Source of the DNA: Azospirillum brasilense
GTDB taxonomy: Bacteria > Pseudomonadota > Alphaproteobacteria > Rickettsiales > UBA3002
NCBI GenBank assembly: GCA_003241645.1
Contig: QFOX01000036.1
Coordinates: 1 to 21,604 of the forward strand
Length of the DNA: 21,604 nucleotides
Direction: 5' to 3'
Of the stretch, positions 14,844-21,604 are shown piece by piece. Position numbers and translations under genes: made by a program. The notes below the pieces were generated by a model. The model saw only the letters and a program-made list of their open reading frames with translations. It did not search any database and had not been told where the DNA came from. Positions within the stretch are counted from its first letter, which is position 1. The number at the start of each line of letters is the position of its first letter.

Positions 14844-15008
14844 CTACAAGCAACGCCCTTGTTTCCGCTGGCCGGGAGGGCAGTGATACACCGCCGTGCC
14901 CACGCCGGGGTAGGTCACTTCCGTGCGCGCGGGGTTGTGTTTGGTCACGCAGCCCATCAGCAGGCAGGCAAGCGTGGTGCAGGCGAGGGTGATGCCGATG
15001 GCTTTCAT
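14844..15008 (-). CDS. Small lipoprotein, 54 aa
   Basis: A short gene with a good ribosome binding site (AGGAG, 7 bases before the ATG) encoding a lipoprotein signal: MKAIGITLACTTLACLLMGC, with Cys20 as the lipidated residue. The remainder, about 34 aa, carries TYPGVGTAVYHCPPGQ and ends KQGRCL, so two cysteines (43, 53) could pair in the periplasm. I do not recognise a family. It lies 58 bp downstream of nfuA on the same strand and may be co-transcribed. The reading frame, lipobox and ribosome binding site together make it convincing despite its size. Confidence 0.75.
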   Translation of the reverse strand: MKAIGITLACTTLACLLMGCVTKHNPARTEVTYPGVGTAVYHCPPGQRKQGRCL

Positions 15009-15066
15009 AACATGCTCCTATGCCACGCATTATGCACGCGGCATATAAAAAACCCAGTATGCTCTG

Positions 15067-15645
15067 CTACACGGGCTCGACGGCCATCACTTCCGGCACG
15101 TAATGCTTCAGCATGTTCTCGATGCCGCTTTTTAGCGTGGCGGTGCTACTGGGGCAGCCGCTGCAGGCGCCATGCATTTCCAGATAGACAATACCTTCCT
15201 TGAAGCTGTGGAAGATGATGTCGCCACCATCCTGCGCTACGGCGGGGCGCACGCGGGTTTCCAGCAATTCCTTGATCTGGTCCACGATCTCCTGCTCGTC
15301 GTCGCTGTAGCTTTCCGGGCGGGTGATGCCGTCATCGGCCTTGGCGGGGGCGGCGTTGCCCTCAAGCATCAGCGGATTGCCGCTTTGGTAATGCTCCATC
15401 ATGGTGGTGAGGATCTGCGGTTTCAGGATCTCCCAGCTGGCCAGTTCCGTTTTGGTGACGGTGATGAAATCCGACCCGAAGAATACCGCGCGAATATCCG
15501 GCAGCACGAACAGCGCGCTGGCCAGCGGCGAGCTGGCGGCGTTCTCTTTATCCGTAAAAAACGCGGTCTGGCTGCCCAGCACTTCCTGCCCGGGCAGGAA
15601 TTTCAGGGTGTTGGGGTTGGGGGTCGTTTCGGTTTGTATGAACAT
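15067..15645 (-). CDS. nfuA: NfuA/NFU1-type iron-sulfur cluster carrier
   Basis: Carries [4Fe-4S] clusters to client enzymes. The 192-aa protein has an N-terminal Nfu domain starting MFIQTETTPNPNTLKFLPGQ, with FFGSDFITVTK (56-66), and a C-terminal NifU-like domain with RPAVAQDGGDIIF (133-145) and the cluster motif HGACSGCPSS with Cys161 and Cys164. This order and length match the alphaproteobacterial/mitochondrial NFU1 type. The start is the ATG at 15645, where family conservation begins; upstream is only a weak ribosome binding site. The leader region to 15835 carries an unusual direct repeat. Likely clients in this window are NadA and, through its SdhB partner, succinate dehydrogenase. Confidence 0.95.
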   Translation of the reverse strand: MFIQTETTPNPNTLKFLPGQEVLGSQTAFFTDKENAASSPLASALFVLPDIRAVFFGSDFITVTKTELASWEILKPQILTTMMEHYQSGNPLMLEGNAAPAKADDGITRPESYSDDEQEIVDQIKELLETRVRPAVAQDGGDIIFHSFKEGIVYLEMHGACSGCPSSTATLKSGIENMLKHYVPEVMAVEPV

Positions 15646-15835
15646 CTGGGCCGCTCTGGTGGGTCATTTTTACGTCGTCTGTCCGTGCGCGCTCGGTCAT
15701 GTACGCATTTGTACACTCCCTCGCTGTGCGCGGGCACTCCTCAAAATTCCTCCACCATAGCAACCCAGCAGGCCGCTGTGGCGGGTCATTTTGCATTCTA
15801 TGGCACCCACATAGTGATTTTCTCAAAAAACGCAA
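15646..15835 (-). repeat. nfuA leader with a 21-bp direct repeat and a central palindrome
   Basis: Read on the plus strand, GGCCGCTsTGGyGGGTCATTTT occurs at 15649-15670 and at 15771-15792 with two mismatches, 122 bp apart. Between them lies tgtac-gcattt-gtaca (near 15700-15715) inside gcgc/tcgc-rich flanks. The nearer copy ends three bases from the nfuA start codon. It is unlike the GTCAT repeat pairs and I cannot name it; it may be another dispersed repeat or a leader with regulatory structure. Confidence 0.5.
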
Positions 15836-15871
15836 GGTAACGCTTGCGATACAGCTGGTTTCTTTCTAGCA

Positions 15872-15938
15872 GTCATCCCGTCGCATGACGGGATCCACCT
15901 GCCCAGATAGATGGACCCCGGCACAAGGCCGGGGTGAC
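15872..15938. repeat. Paired palindromic repeat 5 (upstream of dapD)
   Basis: Left arm 15872-15897 (GTCATCCCGTC, loop, GACGGGATCCA) and right arm 15912-15938 (TGGACCCCGG, loop, CCGGGGTGAC) face each other over a 14-bp spacer. It lies between the divergent nfuA leader and dapD, ending 15 bp before the dapD ATG. Confidence 0.9.
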
Positions 15939-15953
15939 GCCATAGAGGATAGC

Positions 15954-16799
15954 ATGACCGCATTACTGAAAACCGCGCCTGCCGCGCTTGAGAGCACCAT
16001 CACCGCCGCGTGGGAAGCGCGTGCCGAGATCACCACCAAAACCACCGGCGACGTGCGCGATGCCGTTAACGCTGTGCTGGCCGCGGTGGATGCGGGGCAA
16101 CTGCGCGTGGCCGAGAAACAGGGCAAGGACTGGCAGGTGAACCAGTGGGTGAAGCAGGCCATTTTGCTCAGCTTCCGCCTGAACGACAACGCCCTGATGG
16201 AAGGCGTGGCCGGTGCCCCATTCTTCGACAAAGTGCCGCTGAAATGCGAAGGTTGGGGCGAAGAACAATTCCGCGCTGCGGGCTTCCGTGCCGTGCCCGG
16301 CAGCATCGTGCGCCGTGGCAGCTTCGTGGATAAATCCGTGGTGCTGATGCCGAGCTTCATCAATATCGGTGCCTATGTGGGCGAGGGCACCATGGTGGAT
16401 ACGTGGGTGACCATCGGCTCCTGCGCGCAGATCGGCAAACATTGCCATATCTCGGGCGGCGTGGGCATCGGTGGCGTGCTGGAGCCGCTGCAGGCGAACC
16501 CCGTCATCATCGAAGATAACTGCTTCATCGGTGCGCGCTCGGAAGTGGCCGAAGGCGTGATCGTGGAGGAAGGCTCGGTGATTTCCATGGGCGTGTTCCT
16601 TGGTGCGTCCACCAAGATCGTCGATCGCGCCACGGGCGAAGTGTTCTACGGCCGCGTGCCGGCCTATTCGGTGGTGGTGCCGGGCACGCTGCCGGGCAAA
16701 ACGCCGGATGCGCCGCATCTGGCCGCGGCCATCATCGTGAAGCGCGTGGACGAGAAGACGCGCAGCAAGACCAGCATCAACGAGCTGCTGCGGGATTAA
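15954..16799 (+). CDS. dapD: 2,3,4,5-tetrahydropyridine-2,6-dicarboxylate N-succinyltransferase
   Basis: Succinylates tetrahydrodipicolinate in the succinylase branch of diaminopimelate/lysine synthesis, feeding peptidoglycan. The 281-aa protein has a helical N-terminal domain, FRAVPGSIVRRGSFVD (111-126), then left-handed beta-helix hexapeptide repeats (about 118-215: MPSFINIGAYVGEG, VDTWVTIGSCAQIG, HISGGVGIGGVLEP, VIIEDNCFIGARSEV), and the C-terminal PAYSVVVPGTLPGK. GAGGA before the ATG at 15954 fixes the start; a longer in-frame reading from 15885 would run through the repeat. dapE follows 89 bp downstream, so the two probably form an operon interrupted by a repeat pair. Confidence 0.97.
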   Translation: MTALLKTAPAALESTITAAWEARAEITTKTTGDVRDAVNAVLAAVDAGQLRVAEKQGKDWQVNQWVKQAILLSFRLNDNALMEGVAGAPFFDKVPLKCEGWGEEQFRAAGFRAVPGSIVRRGSFVDKSVVLMPSFINIGAYVGEGTMVDTWVTIGSCAQIGKHCHISGGVGIGGVLEPLQANPVIIEDNCFIGARSEVAEGVIVEEGSVISMGVFLGASTKIVDRATGEVFYGRVPAYSVVVPGTLPGKTPDAPHLAAAIIVKRVDEKTRSKTSINELLRD

Positions 16800-16807
16800 T
16801 AATCATT

Positions 16808-16876
16808 GTCATTCCTGCGAAGGCAGGAATCTACTTAACATGCCGAGAAGGAGATCCCTGCGTGCGCAGGGATGAC
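16808..16876. repeat. Paired palindromic repeat 6 inside the dapD-dapE operon
   Basis: Left arm 16808-16831 (GTCATTCCTGC, loop, GCAGGAATC) is identical to the left arm in the fur-olsB gap. The right arm 16853-16876 (GATCCCTGC, loop, GCAGGGATGAC) is preceded by the same AAGGA context. It starts 8 bp after the dapD stop and ends 12 bp before the dapE ATG. Confidence 0.9.
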
Positions 16877-16888
16877 AAACGAGGGAAT

Positions 16889-18025
16889 ATGTCTGACGTT
16901 ATTGAACTCGCCAAAGACCTGATCCGTTGCCCCAGCGTGACGCCGACCACGGCGGGCGTGTTCGACGTGATCGAGGCGTACCTTGTGCCCGTGGGCTTCA
17001 CGGCCCAGCGCGTCACCTTCAGCGAAGACGGGCACGACACGGTGGAAAATCTCTACCTGCGCTATGGCACGGGCCAACCGAATTTCTGCTTCGCCGGCCA
17101 TACCGACGTGGTGCCGCCGGGCGACCCCAGCATGTGGACGGTGCCGCCCTTCCACCCGGAAGTGCGCGACGGCGAGCTTTATGGGCGCGGCGCGGAAGAC
17201 ATGAAAGGCGCCATCGCGGCCTTCATGGTGGCGGCGAAGCAGTTTGTGGCCGCTAACCCGAATTTCCCCGGTTCTATCTCGTTCCTCATTACGCAGGATG
17301 AAGAAGGCTGGGCCGTGAACGGCACACGCAAAATGCTCGACTGGCTGCGCGACAAAGGCGAGGTGCTGTCGCACTGCCTGGTGGGCGAGCCGACCAACCC
17401 GACCTATCTGGGCGAAATGGCGAAGATCGGCCGCCGCGGCAGCATCACCTTCCAGTTGCAGGTGCAGGGCAAGCAAGGCCATGTGGCCTATCCCGACCTT
17501 GCCGACAACCCGGTGACGCGGCTGGTGAACATGCTGCATGCGCTGAAGGCCGACGCGCTGGATGCGGGCAACGCCTATTTCCCGGCCAGCAACCTTGAAG
17601 TGACCACGGTGGACGTGGGCAACGCCGCCAGCAACGTTATTCCGGCGCGCGCCTCAGCCCAGTTCAATGTGCGCTTCAATAACGAACATACCAGCGCCGA
17701 TATCGAGCAATGGGTGCGCAGCCGCATCGCACCATTCGGCGCACACACATTGAGCGCGCGGGTAACGGGCGAATCCTTCCTGACCGAGGACGCGCGCCTG
17801 CCGGAAGTGCTGATTGCGGCGGTGAAAGAGATCACCGGGCACACGCCCAAACTTTCTACCACCGGCGGCACCAGCGATGCACGCTTCATTAAGGATGTGT
17901 GCCCCGTGATCGAGTTCGGCACCACCGGGCGCACCCCGCACATGGTGGACGAGCGCGTGGAAGTGAAAACGCTCGAAGGGCTGGCGGCCATTTACGGCGC
18001 GGTGCTGCGGCATTATTTCGCGTAA
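16889..18025 (+). CDS. dapE: Succinyl-diaminopimelate desuccinylase
   Basis: Hydrolyses N-succinyl-LL-diaminopimelate to LL-diaminopimelate and succinate with two zinc ions. The 378-aa M20 peptidase-family protein has FAGHTDVVPPGD (68-79, His71 ligand, Asp73), YGRGAEDMKGA (98-108, bridging Asp104), TQDEEGWAVNGT (135-146, catalytic Glu138, ligand Glu139), GEPTNP (166-171, Glu167), GGTSDARF and GTTGRTPHMVDERVEV with the last His ligand. By comparison with H. influenzae DapE all metal ligands are present. GAGGG before the ATG at 16889 sets the start; an upstream GTG at 16862 lies inside the repeat. It follows dapD in the same pathway. Confidence 0.97.
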   Translation: MSDVIELAKDLIRCPSVTPTTAGVFDVIEAYLVPVGFTAQRVTFSEDGHDTVENLYLRYGTGQPNFCFAGHTDVVPPGDPSMWTVPPFHPEVRDGELYGRGAEDMKGAIAAFMVAAKQFVAANPNFPGSISFLITQDEEGWAVNGTRKMLDWLRDKGEVLSHCLVGEPTNPTYLGEMAKIGRRGSITFQLQVQGKQGHVAYPDLADNPVTRLVNMLHALKADALDAGNAYFPASNLEVTTVDVGNAASNVIPARASAQFNVRFNNEHTSADIEQWVRSRIAPFGAHTLSARVTGESFLTEDARLPEVLIAAVKEITGHTPKLSTTGGTSDARFIKDVCPVIEFGTTGRTPHMVDERVEVKTLEGLAAIYGAVLRHYFA

Positions 18026-18092
18026 CGGCTTTACCTTTTCTTAAACCCTTGGGGCGTAGACTGGCCTTGTCAGGCAAACGACAGGGCGACCC

Positions 18093-18956
18093 ATGGGCTT
18101 TACGAAAAAATTCAGCACCAAACCGGCGGATTACGCAAAAGTGCGTGCCGAACACCTGTCGCTGGTCAATGCCGTCTCCGGCTTTGGTGAGGCCGAAACG
18201 GGCATTGCGCTGCAATGGCCTTCGGAGAACCTGACCGGCACGTCCAAGGCCTCAAAACGCATGGCGCTGCTGAATGCACACGAGATCGTCAGCCCACAGC
18301 TGGGCGAAACGCAGATCATTGAAAAATTGAAGGCGATCGCACAGGAAAACCCCATCCACCGCGACCTGCGCCGCCAGACCGATACGCTGCTGAACCCGGA
18401 CGGCCCCGAATTCGATTACATGCTATCGCGCGTGATGCCGACCATCACCGCCGCCGTGCAGAATTTCCGCCGCGACGTGCTGCAGCTGCTTGAGATCTAT
18501 GATGGGTTCACCCAGCCGGGGCAGGCGCTGCCGAAAGCCACCGCGTTCCATTGCCGTGCGGCCTTCGCCTTCCGCGATGTGCTGGAGGAATACCGCCGCA
18601 CCAACCATATGCCCATGCTGCAGGCCCCCAGCCTGAATGCCGCTGCGCGCGAGCAGCTTACCCGTTTTGGGGTGGATACGCGCGGCATTGCCGAAGCGGG
18701 CACGGTGAAGGGTATTTTGCACGGGCAATTGCCCGCGAACGTGCAGGCGCTGCGCGAAGCGGCGCGCAATAACGAAGAAGAACTGCAGGAAGTGCGCCTG
18801 ATGCTGCGCGTGCTGCAAGAGGCCGTGGTGCGCGGCGAGATACCGCCGCTGCAATTCAGTGAAACGCTGCGCGAAGGCTTGCGTTTCGCCGTGCTGCGCG
18901 CCCGCCAGACGGTGATGCCCGGCGACACGGTCGCGGGCTTCCAACCGCATCAATAA
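18093..18956 (+). CDS. Hypothetical protein, 287 aa, soluble and helical
   Basis: I do not recognise this protein. It begins MGFTKKFSTKPADYAKVRAE, has no signal peptide or membrane segment, and is strongly helix-forming, with a likely coiled-coil stretch near residues 216-248 (around NNEEELQEVRLMLRVLQEAV). Only one cysteine is present (154). Codon and base use match the neighbours. The ATG at 18093 has GGGCGA upstream as a weak ribosome binding site. It follows dapE by 67 bp on the same strand, and its last 7 bp overlap the tail of truA on the other strand. Its size and helical make-up recall the 493-aa unknown protein at 5122-6603, but I see no shared motif. Confidence 0.78.
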   Translation: MGFTKKFSTKPADYAKVRAEHLSLVNAVSGFGEAETGIALQWPSENLTGTSKASKRMALLNAHEIVSPQLGETQIIEKLKAIAQENPIHRDLRRQTDTLLNPDGPEFDYMLSRVMPTITAAVQNFRRDVLQLLEIYDGFTQPGQALPKATAFHCRAAFAFRDVLEEYRRTNHMPMLQAPSLNAAAREQLTRFGVDTRGIAEAGTVKGILHGQLPANVQALREAARNNEEELQEVRLMLRVLQEAVVRGEIPPLQFSETLREGLRFAVLRARQTVMPGDTVAGFQPHQ

Positions 18957-19687
18957 TCCACCCGCATGAAATACAGCGCATGCGCCGGGGCCGTGGGGCC
19001 CGCAGCGCGGCGGTCGCGCGCCTCGAGCGCCTTCTTTACGTCGTCCGGCTGCCACTTTCCATGGCCAACCAGCGCCAGTGTTCCCACCATGTTGCGTACC
19101 TGATGGTGCAGGAAGGATTTGCTGGAGCAGCGCACGAAAATTTCATCGTCGCGGCGTTCTAACGTCAGGGTATCCAGCGTGCGGCGCGGGTGTTTGGCCT
19201 GGCAGTTGCTGTCGCGGAAGCTGGTGAAATCATGATGGCCCAGCAAATGCTGCGCGCCTGCCTGCATGGCCTCCACATCCAGTGGTTTGCGGATGTACCA
19301 TGCGCGGTATTCATCCAGTGCGAGGCGTGCCACACGGTTGACGATGCGGTATTCGTAATGCCGCTTGCTGGCGCTCATGCGCGCGTTGAAATCCGCGTCC
19401 ACGGCCTGCACCTCCGTCACCACCACGGGGTGCGGCAACATCAGCGTGTTCAGCCCGCGCAGGATGCTGTAGGGGTTGCGCGCCTCGGGGAAATCCACAT
19501 GCACGACCTGTCCGCGCGCGTGCACGCCCGCATCGGTGCGGCCGGCGCAGAATACTTCGGTGGGCGTGGCCACGTAGGAAGTGCACGCTGCCTCAAGCAC
19601 GGCCTGCACGCTGGGCACGTCATCCTGCCGTTGCCAGCCATGAAACGGCGTGCCGTCATATTCCACGGTGAGTTTGTAACGTTGCAT
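18950..19687 (-). CDS. truA: tRNA pseudouridine(38-40) synthase
   Basis: Converts uridines 38, 39 and 40 of the tRNA anticodon stem-loop to pseudouridine. The 245-aa protein shows YDGTPFHGWQRQ (10-21), the catalytic CAGRTDAGVHARGQVVHVDF with Asp52, the RNA-contact stretch MSASKRHYEYRI, and FLHHQVRNMVGTL near the C-terminus. The ATG at 19687 (MQRYKLTVEYDG) is where the family begins; a longer in-frame reading to 19762 would pass through the neighbouring repeat. Its stop overlaps the end of the 287-aa gene by 7 bp, and a palindromic repeat pair separates its start from acs. Confidence 0.96.
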   Translation of the reverse strand: MQRYKLTVEYDGTPFHGWQRQDDVPSVQAVLEAACTSYVATPTEVFCAGRTDAGVHARGQVVHVDFPEARNPYSILRGLNTLMLPHPVVVTEVQAVDADFNARMSASKRHYEYRIVNRVARLALDEYRAWYIRKPLDVEAMQAGAQHLLGHHDFTSFRDSNCQAKHPRRTLDTLTLERRDDEIFVRCSSKSFLHHQVRNMVGTLALVGHGKWQPDDVKKALEARDRRAAGPTAPAHALYFMRVDY

Positions 19688-19694
19688 AATTCCC

Positions 19695-19766
19695 GTCATT
19701 GCGAGGAGCGCAGCGACGCGGCAATCCATAGGCAGTCTGGATTGCTTCGCGATCGCTCGCAATGAC
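19695..19766. repeat. Paired palindromic repeat 7 (truA-acs divergent gap)
   Basis: Left arm 19695-19728 (GTCATTGCGAGGAGCG up to GCGGCAATCCA) and right arm 19738-19766 (TGGATTGCTTCGCGA up to CGCAATGAC) face each other over a 9-bp spacer. It has the same edges as the other six pairs but a TTGC/GCAA stem and a longer loop. It starts 8 bp before truA and leaves only about 50 bp for an acs promoter. Confidence 0.88.
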
Positions 19767-19818
19767 GCTTTATCGATTGGCTCTTTTCCCTACAACCCAA
19801 ATCTACTATGATCATGGA

Positions 19819-21604
19819 ATGAGCGACACCCAGATTTTTCCGGTAAAGCCCGAGTTCGGTGCCACCACCCACGCCGATGCAGAAACGTACCAGCGCATGT
19901 ACGCGCGCTCGCTGGCCGACCCGGAAGGGTTCTGGGGCGAGATCGCCGAGCAATTCGTGTGGCAGAAGAAGTGGCGGCGCGTAAAAGACACCAGCTTCAC
20001 CGGCGATGTGCGTATTCGCTGGTTCGACGGCGCGACCCTGAACATCACCCATAGCTGCGTGGACCGCTGGGCGGAAACCACCCCCACCAAGACCGCCATC
20101 ATCTGGGAGGGCGACACCCCCGGGCAGATGCGCCACATCAGCTATGGCGAATTGAAAGCAGAAGTTTGCCGGCTGGCGAACGCCCTGCAATCGCTAGGGG
20201 TGAAGAAGGGCGACCGCGTGACCATTTACCTGCCCATGGTGCCCGAGGCGGCCTACGCCATGCTGGCCTGCGCGCGCATTGGCGCGGTGCATTCGGTGGT
20301 GTTCGGTGGCTTTTCGGCGGATTCGATCCGCAGCCGCATCACCGATTGCGATTCGGATTTTGTCATCACCGCCAATGAAGGCCGCCGCGCGGGCAAGCCC
20401 ATTGCGCTGAAAGCCAATGTGGATGCGGCCGTGGAAGGGCTGAATGTGCGCCATGTGCTGGTGCTGAAGGTCACCGACACGGCCGTGCCTATTCACGCCC
20501 CGCGTGACGTGCTGTGGGACGCGGTGGTGCCCCACCAGAGCACCCAGCACACCGCCACGGTGATGGACGCGGAAGACCCGCTGTTCATTCTCTACACCTC
20601 GGGCTCCACGGGCAAACCGAAGGGCGTGGTGCACAGCACCGCGGGCTACATGGTCTATGCCGCCACCACGACCAAATACGTGTTCGACCTGCAACCCGAC
20701 GATATCTACTGGTGCACGGCCGATGTGGGCTGGATCACCGGGCATAGCTACATCGTCTATGGGCCGTTGGCCAATGGCGCCACCACGCTGATGTTCGAAG
20801 GTGTGCCCAATTACCCCGATGCGTCGCGTTTCTGGCAGGTGGTGGACAACCACAAGGTCACGAAATTCTACACCGCGCCCACCGCCATTCGCGCGCTGGA
20901 ACGGCTGGGCGACGGGCCGGTGAAGGCGACCTCGCGCGCCTCGCTGAAGCTGTTGGCCAGCGTGGGCGAACCCATCAACCCCGCGGCGTGGCTGTGGTAC
21001 CACGACGTGGTGGGCGAGGGGCGTTGCCCCGTGATCGACACGTGGTGGCAAACCGAAACCGGCGGCCACATGCTGACCCCGCTACCGGGCGCCACGGCGC
21101 TCAAGCCCGGCTCGTGCACGGTGCCGTTCTTCGGGGTGCAGCCCGAATTGTTCGATGCCAAGGGCACGCGCCTCGACGGTGAAGGCGAGGGCATGCTGGT
21201 CATGGCCGATAGCTGGCCGGGGCAGGCGCGCGCCGTGTGGGGCGACCATGCACGCTTCGTGCAGACCTATTTCAGCCAGGTGCCGGGCAAATACTTCACG
21301 TCCGACGGTGCACGCCGCGACGCCGATGGGTATTACTGGATCACCGGGCGGGTGGATGATGTGATTAACGTGAGCGGCCACCGGCTTGGCACTGCCGAGA
21401 TCGAATCGGCGCTGGTGGCGCACCCGAAGGTGAGTGAGGCAGCCGTGGTCGGCTACCCGCACGACATCAAGGGGCAGGGCGTGTATGCCTACGTGACCCT
21501 GACCGAGGGCACCGAGGGGGGCGACGCGCTGGTGGCCGAGCTGAAACAATGGGTGCGCCAGCAGATCGGCGGGCTTGCCGTGCCGGAATACGTGCACATC
21601 ACCC
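19819..21604 (+). CDS. acs: Acetyl-coenzyme A synthetase (3' end beyond window)
   Basis: Makes acetyl-CoA from acetate, ATP and CoA through acetyl-AMP. 595 residues are visible, and the C-terminal tail with the regulatory acetylated lysine lies outside. Motifs: YGELKAEVCRLANALQSLGV near residue 112, the P-loop-like ILYTSGSTGKPKGVVHS, TADVGWITGHSYIVYGPLANG, DTWWQTETGG, and the hinge and CoA region YWITGRVDDVINVSGHRLGT, as in Acs rather than other acyl-CoA ligases. The ATG at 19819 has only GGA close upstream; two earlier ATGs nearby lead into a stop. It is divergent from truA and appears to stand alone. Confidence 0.96.
   Translation, partial: MSDTQIFPVKPEFGATTHADAETYQRMYARSLADPEGFWGEIAEQFVWQKKWRRVKDTSFTGDVRIRWFDGATLNITHSCVDRWAETTPTKTAIIWEGDTPGQMRHISYGELKAEVCRLANALQSLGVKKGDRVTIYLPMVPEAAYAMLACARIGAVHSVVFGGFSADSIRSRITDCDSDFVITANEGRRAGKPIALKANVDAAVEGLNVRHVLVLKVTDTAVPIHAPRDVLWDAVVPHQSTQHTATVMDAEDPLFILYTSGSTGKPKGVVHSTAGYMVYAATTTKYVFDLQPDDIYWCTADVGWITGHSYIVYGPLANGATTLMFEGVPNYPDASRFWQVVDNHKVTKFYTAPTAIRALERLGDGPVKATSRASLKLLASVGEPINPAAWLWYHDVVGEGRCPVIDTWWQTETGGHMLTPLPGATALKPGSCTVPFFGVQPELFDAKGTRLDGEGEGMLVMADSWPGQARAVWGDHARFVQTYFSQVPGKYFTSDGARRDADGYYWITGRVDDVINVSGHRLGTAEIESALVAHPKVSEAAVVGYPHDIKGQGVYAYVTLTEGTEGGDALVAELKQWVRQQIGGLAVPEYVHIT

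Noticed and set aside
15548..15835. 95-codon minus-strand frame across the nfuA leader and start
   Set aside because: It overlaps nfuA in another frame and runs through the leader repeat; it lacks a ribosome binding site and any family match.
7740..19766. CRISPR array
   Set aside because: The repeats are dispersed, paired and palindromic with no regular spacers and no cas genes.

Overview
The window reads as a stretch of an alphaproteobacterial chromosome. The clues are a Fur/Mur-type regulator without the usual CxxC zinc site, an olsB-olsA ornithine-lipid pair, an alphaproteobacterial-style SdhA, and GC-rich coding with strong G/C third-position bias. I cannot name the genus. Gene density is high, with no rRNA or tRNA, no CRISPR array, no insertion sequence and no prophage. 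Almost all genes are housekeeping or envelope genes.

Layout, left to right. (1) 1-2874, minus strand: the N-terminus of a type IV pilin/pseudopilin running off the left edge, dxs (isoprenoid precursor synthesis), and a small outer-membrane-type protein. (2) 3016-5121, plus strand: a SulP anion transporter and an L,D-transpeptidase-fold protein. A 493-aa unknown protein on the minus strand (5122-6603) abuts them tail to tail. (3) 6718-11340, NAD region: nadA, a DUF2125-like membrane-anchored protein, an SdhA-type flavoprotein on the opposite strand, and nadC. No recognisable nadB is present, and no sdhB, sdhC or sdhD accompanies the flavoprotein. (4) 11397-14262: fur/mur, olsB, olsA, and a VanX/DdpX-type D-Ala-D-Ala dipeptidase. 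(5) 14499-15645: an orphan short FlgC-like rod protein, a 54-aa lipoprotein, and the Fe-S carrier nfuA. (6) 15954-18025: dapD and dapE (lysine/diaminopimelate synthesis). (7) 18093-21604: a 287-aa unknown protein, truA, and acs cut by the right edge.

Functional themes are NAD synthesis, peptidoglycan precursor supply and turnover (dapD, dapE, the L,D-transpeptidase, the dipeptidase), membrane lipids (olsB, olsA) and central or iron-linked metabolism (acs, SdhA, fur, nfuA).

The most distinctive structure is non-coding. Seven intergenic gaps carry a paired palindromic element. Each arm starts or ends with GTCAT, encloses a stem whose sequence differs from arm to arm but stays self-complementary, and closes with an ATCC-type edge. 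The two arms of a pair face each other. One pair fills the whole olsA-ddpX gap and another sits inside the dapD-dapE operon. I see no convincing new multi-gene system. The best leads are this repeat family, the lone SdhA-like gene inside the NAD gene region, and two unrecognised soluble proteins.
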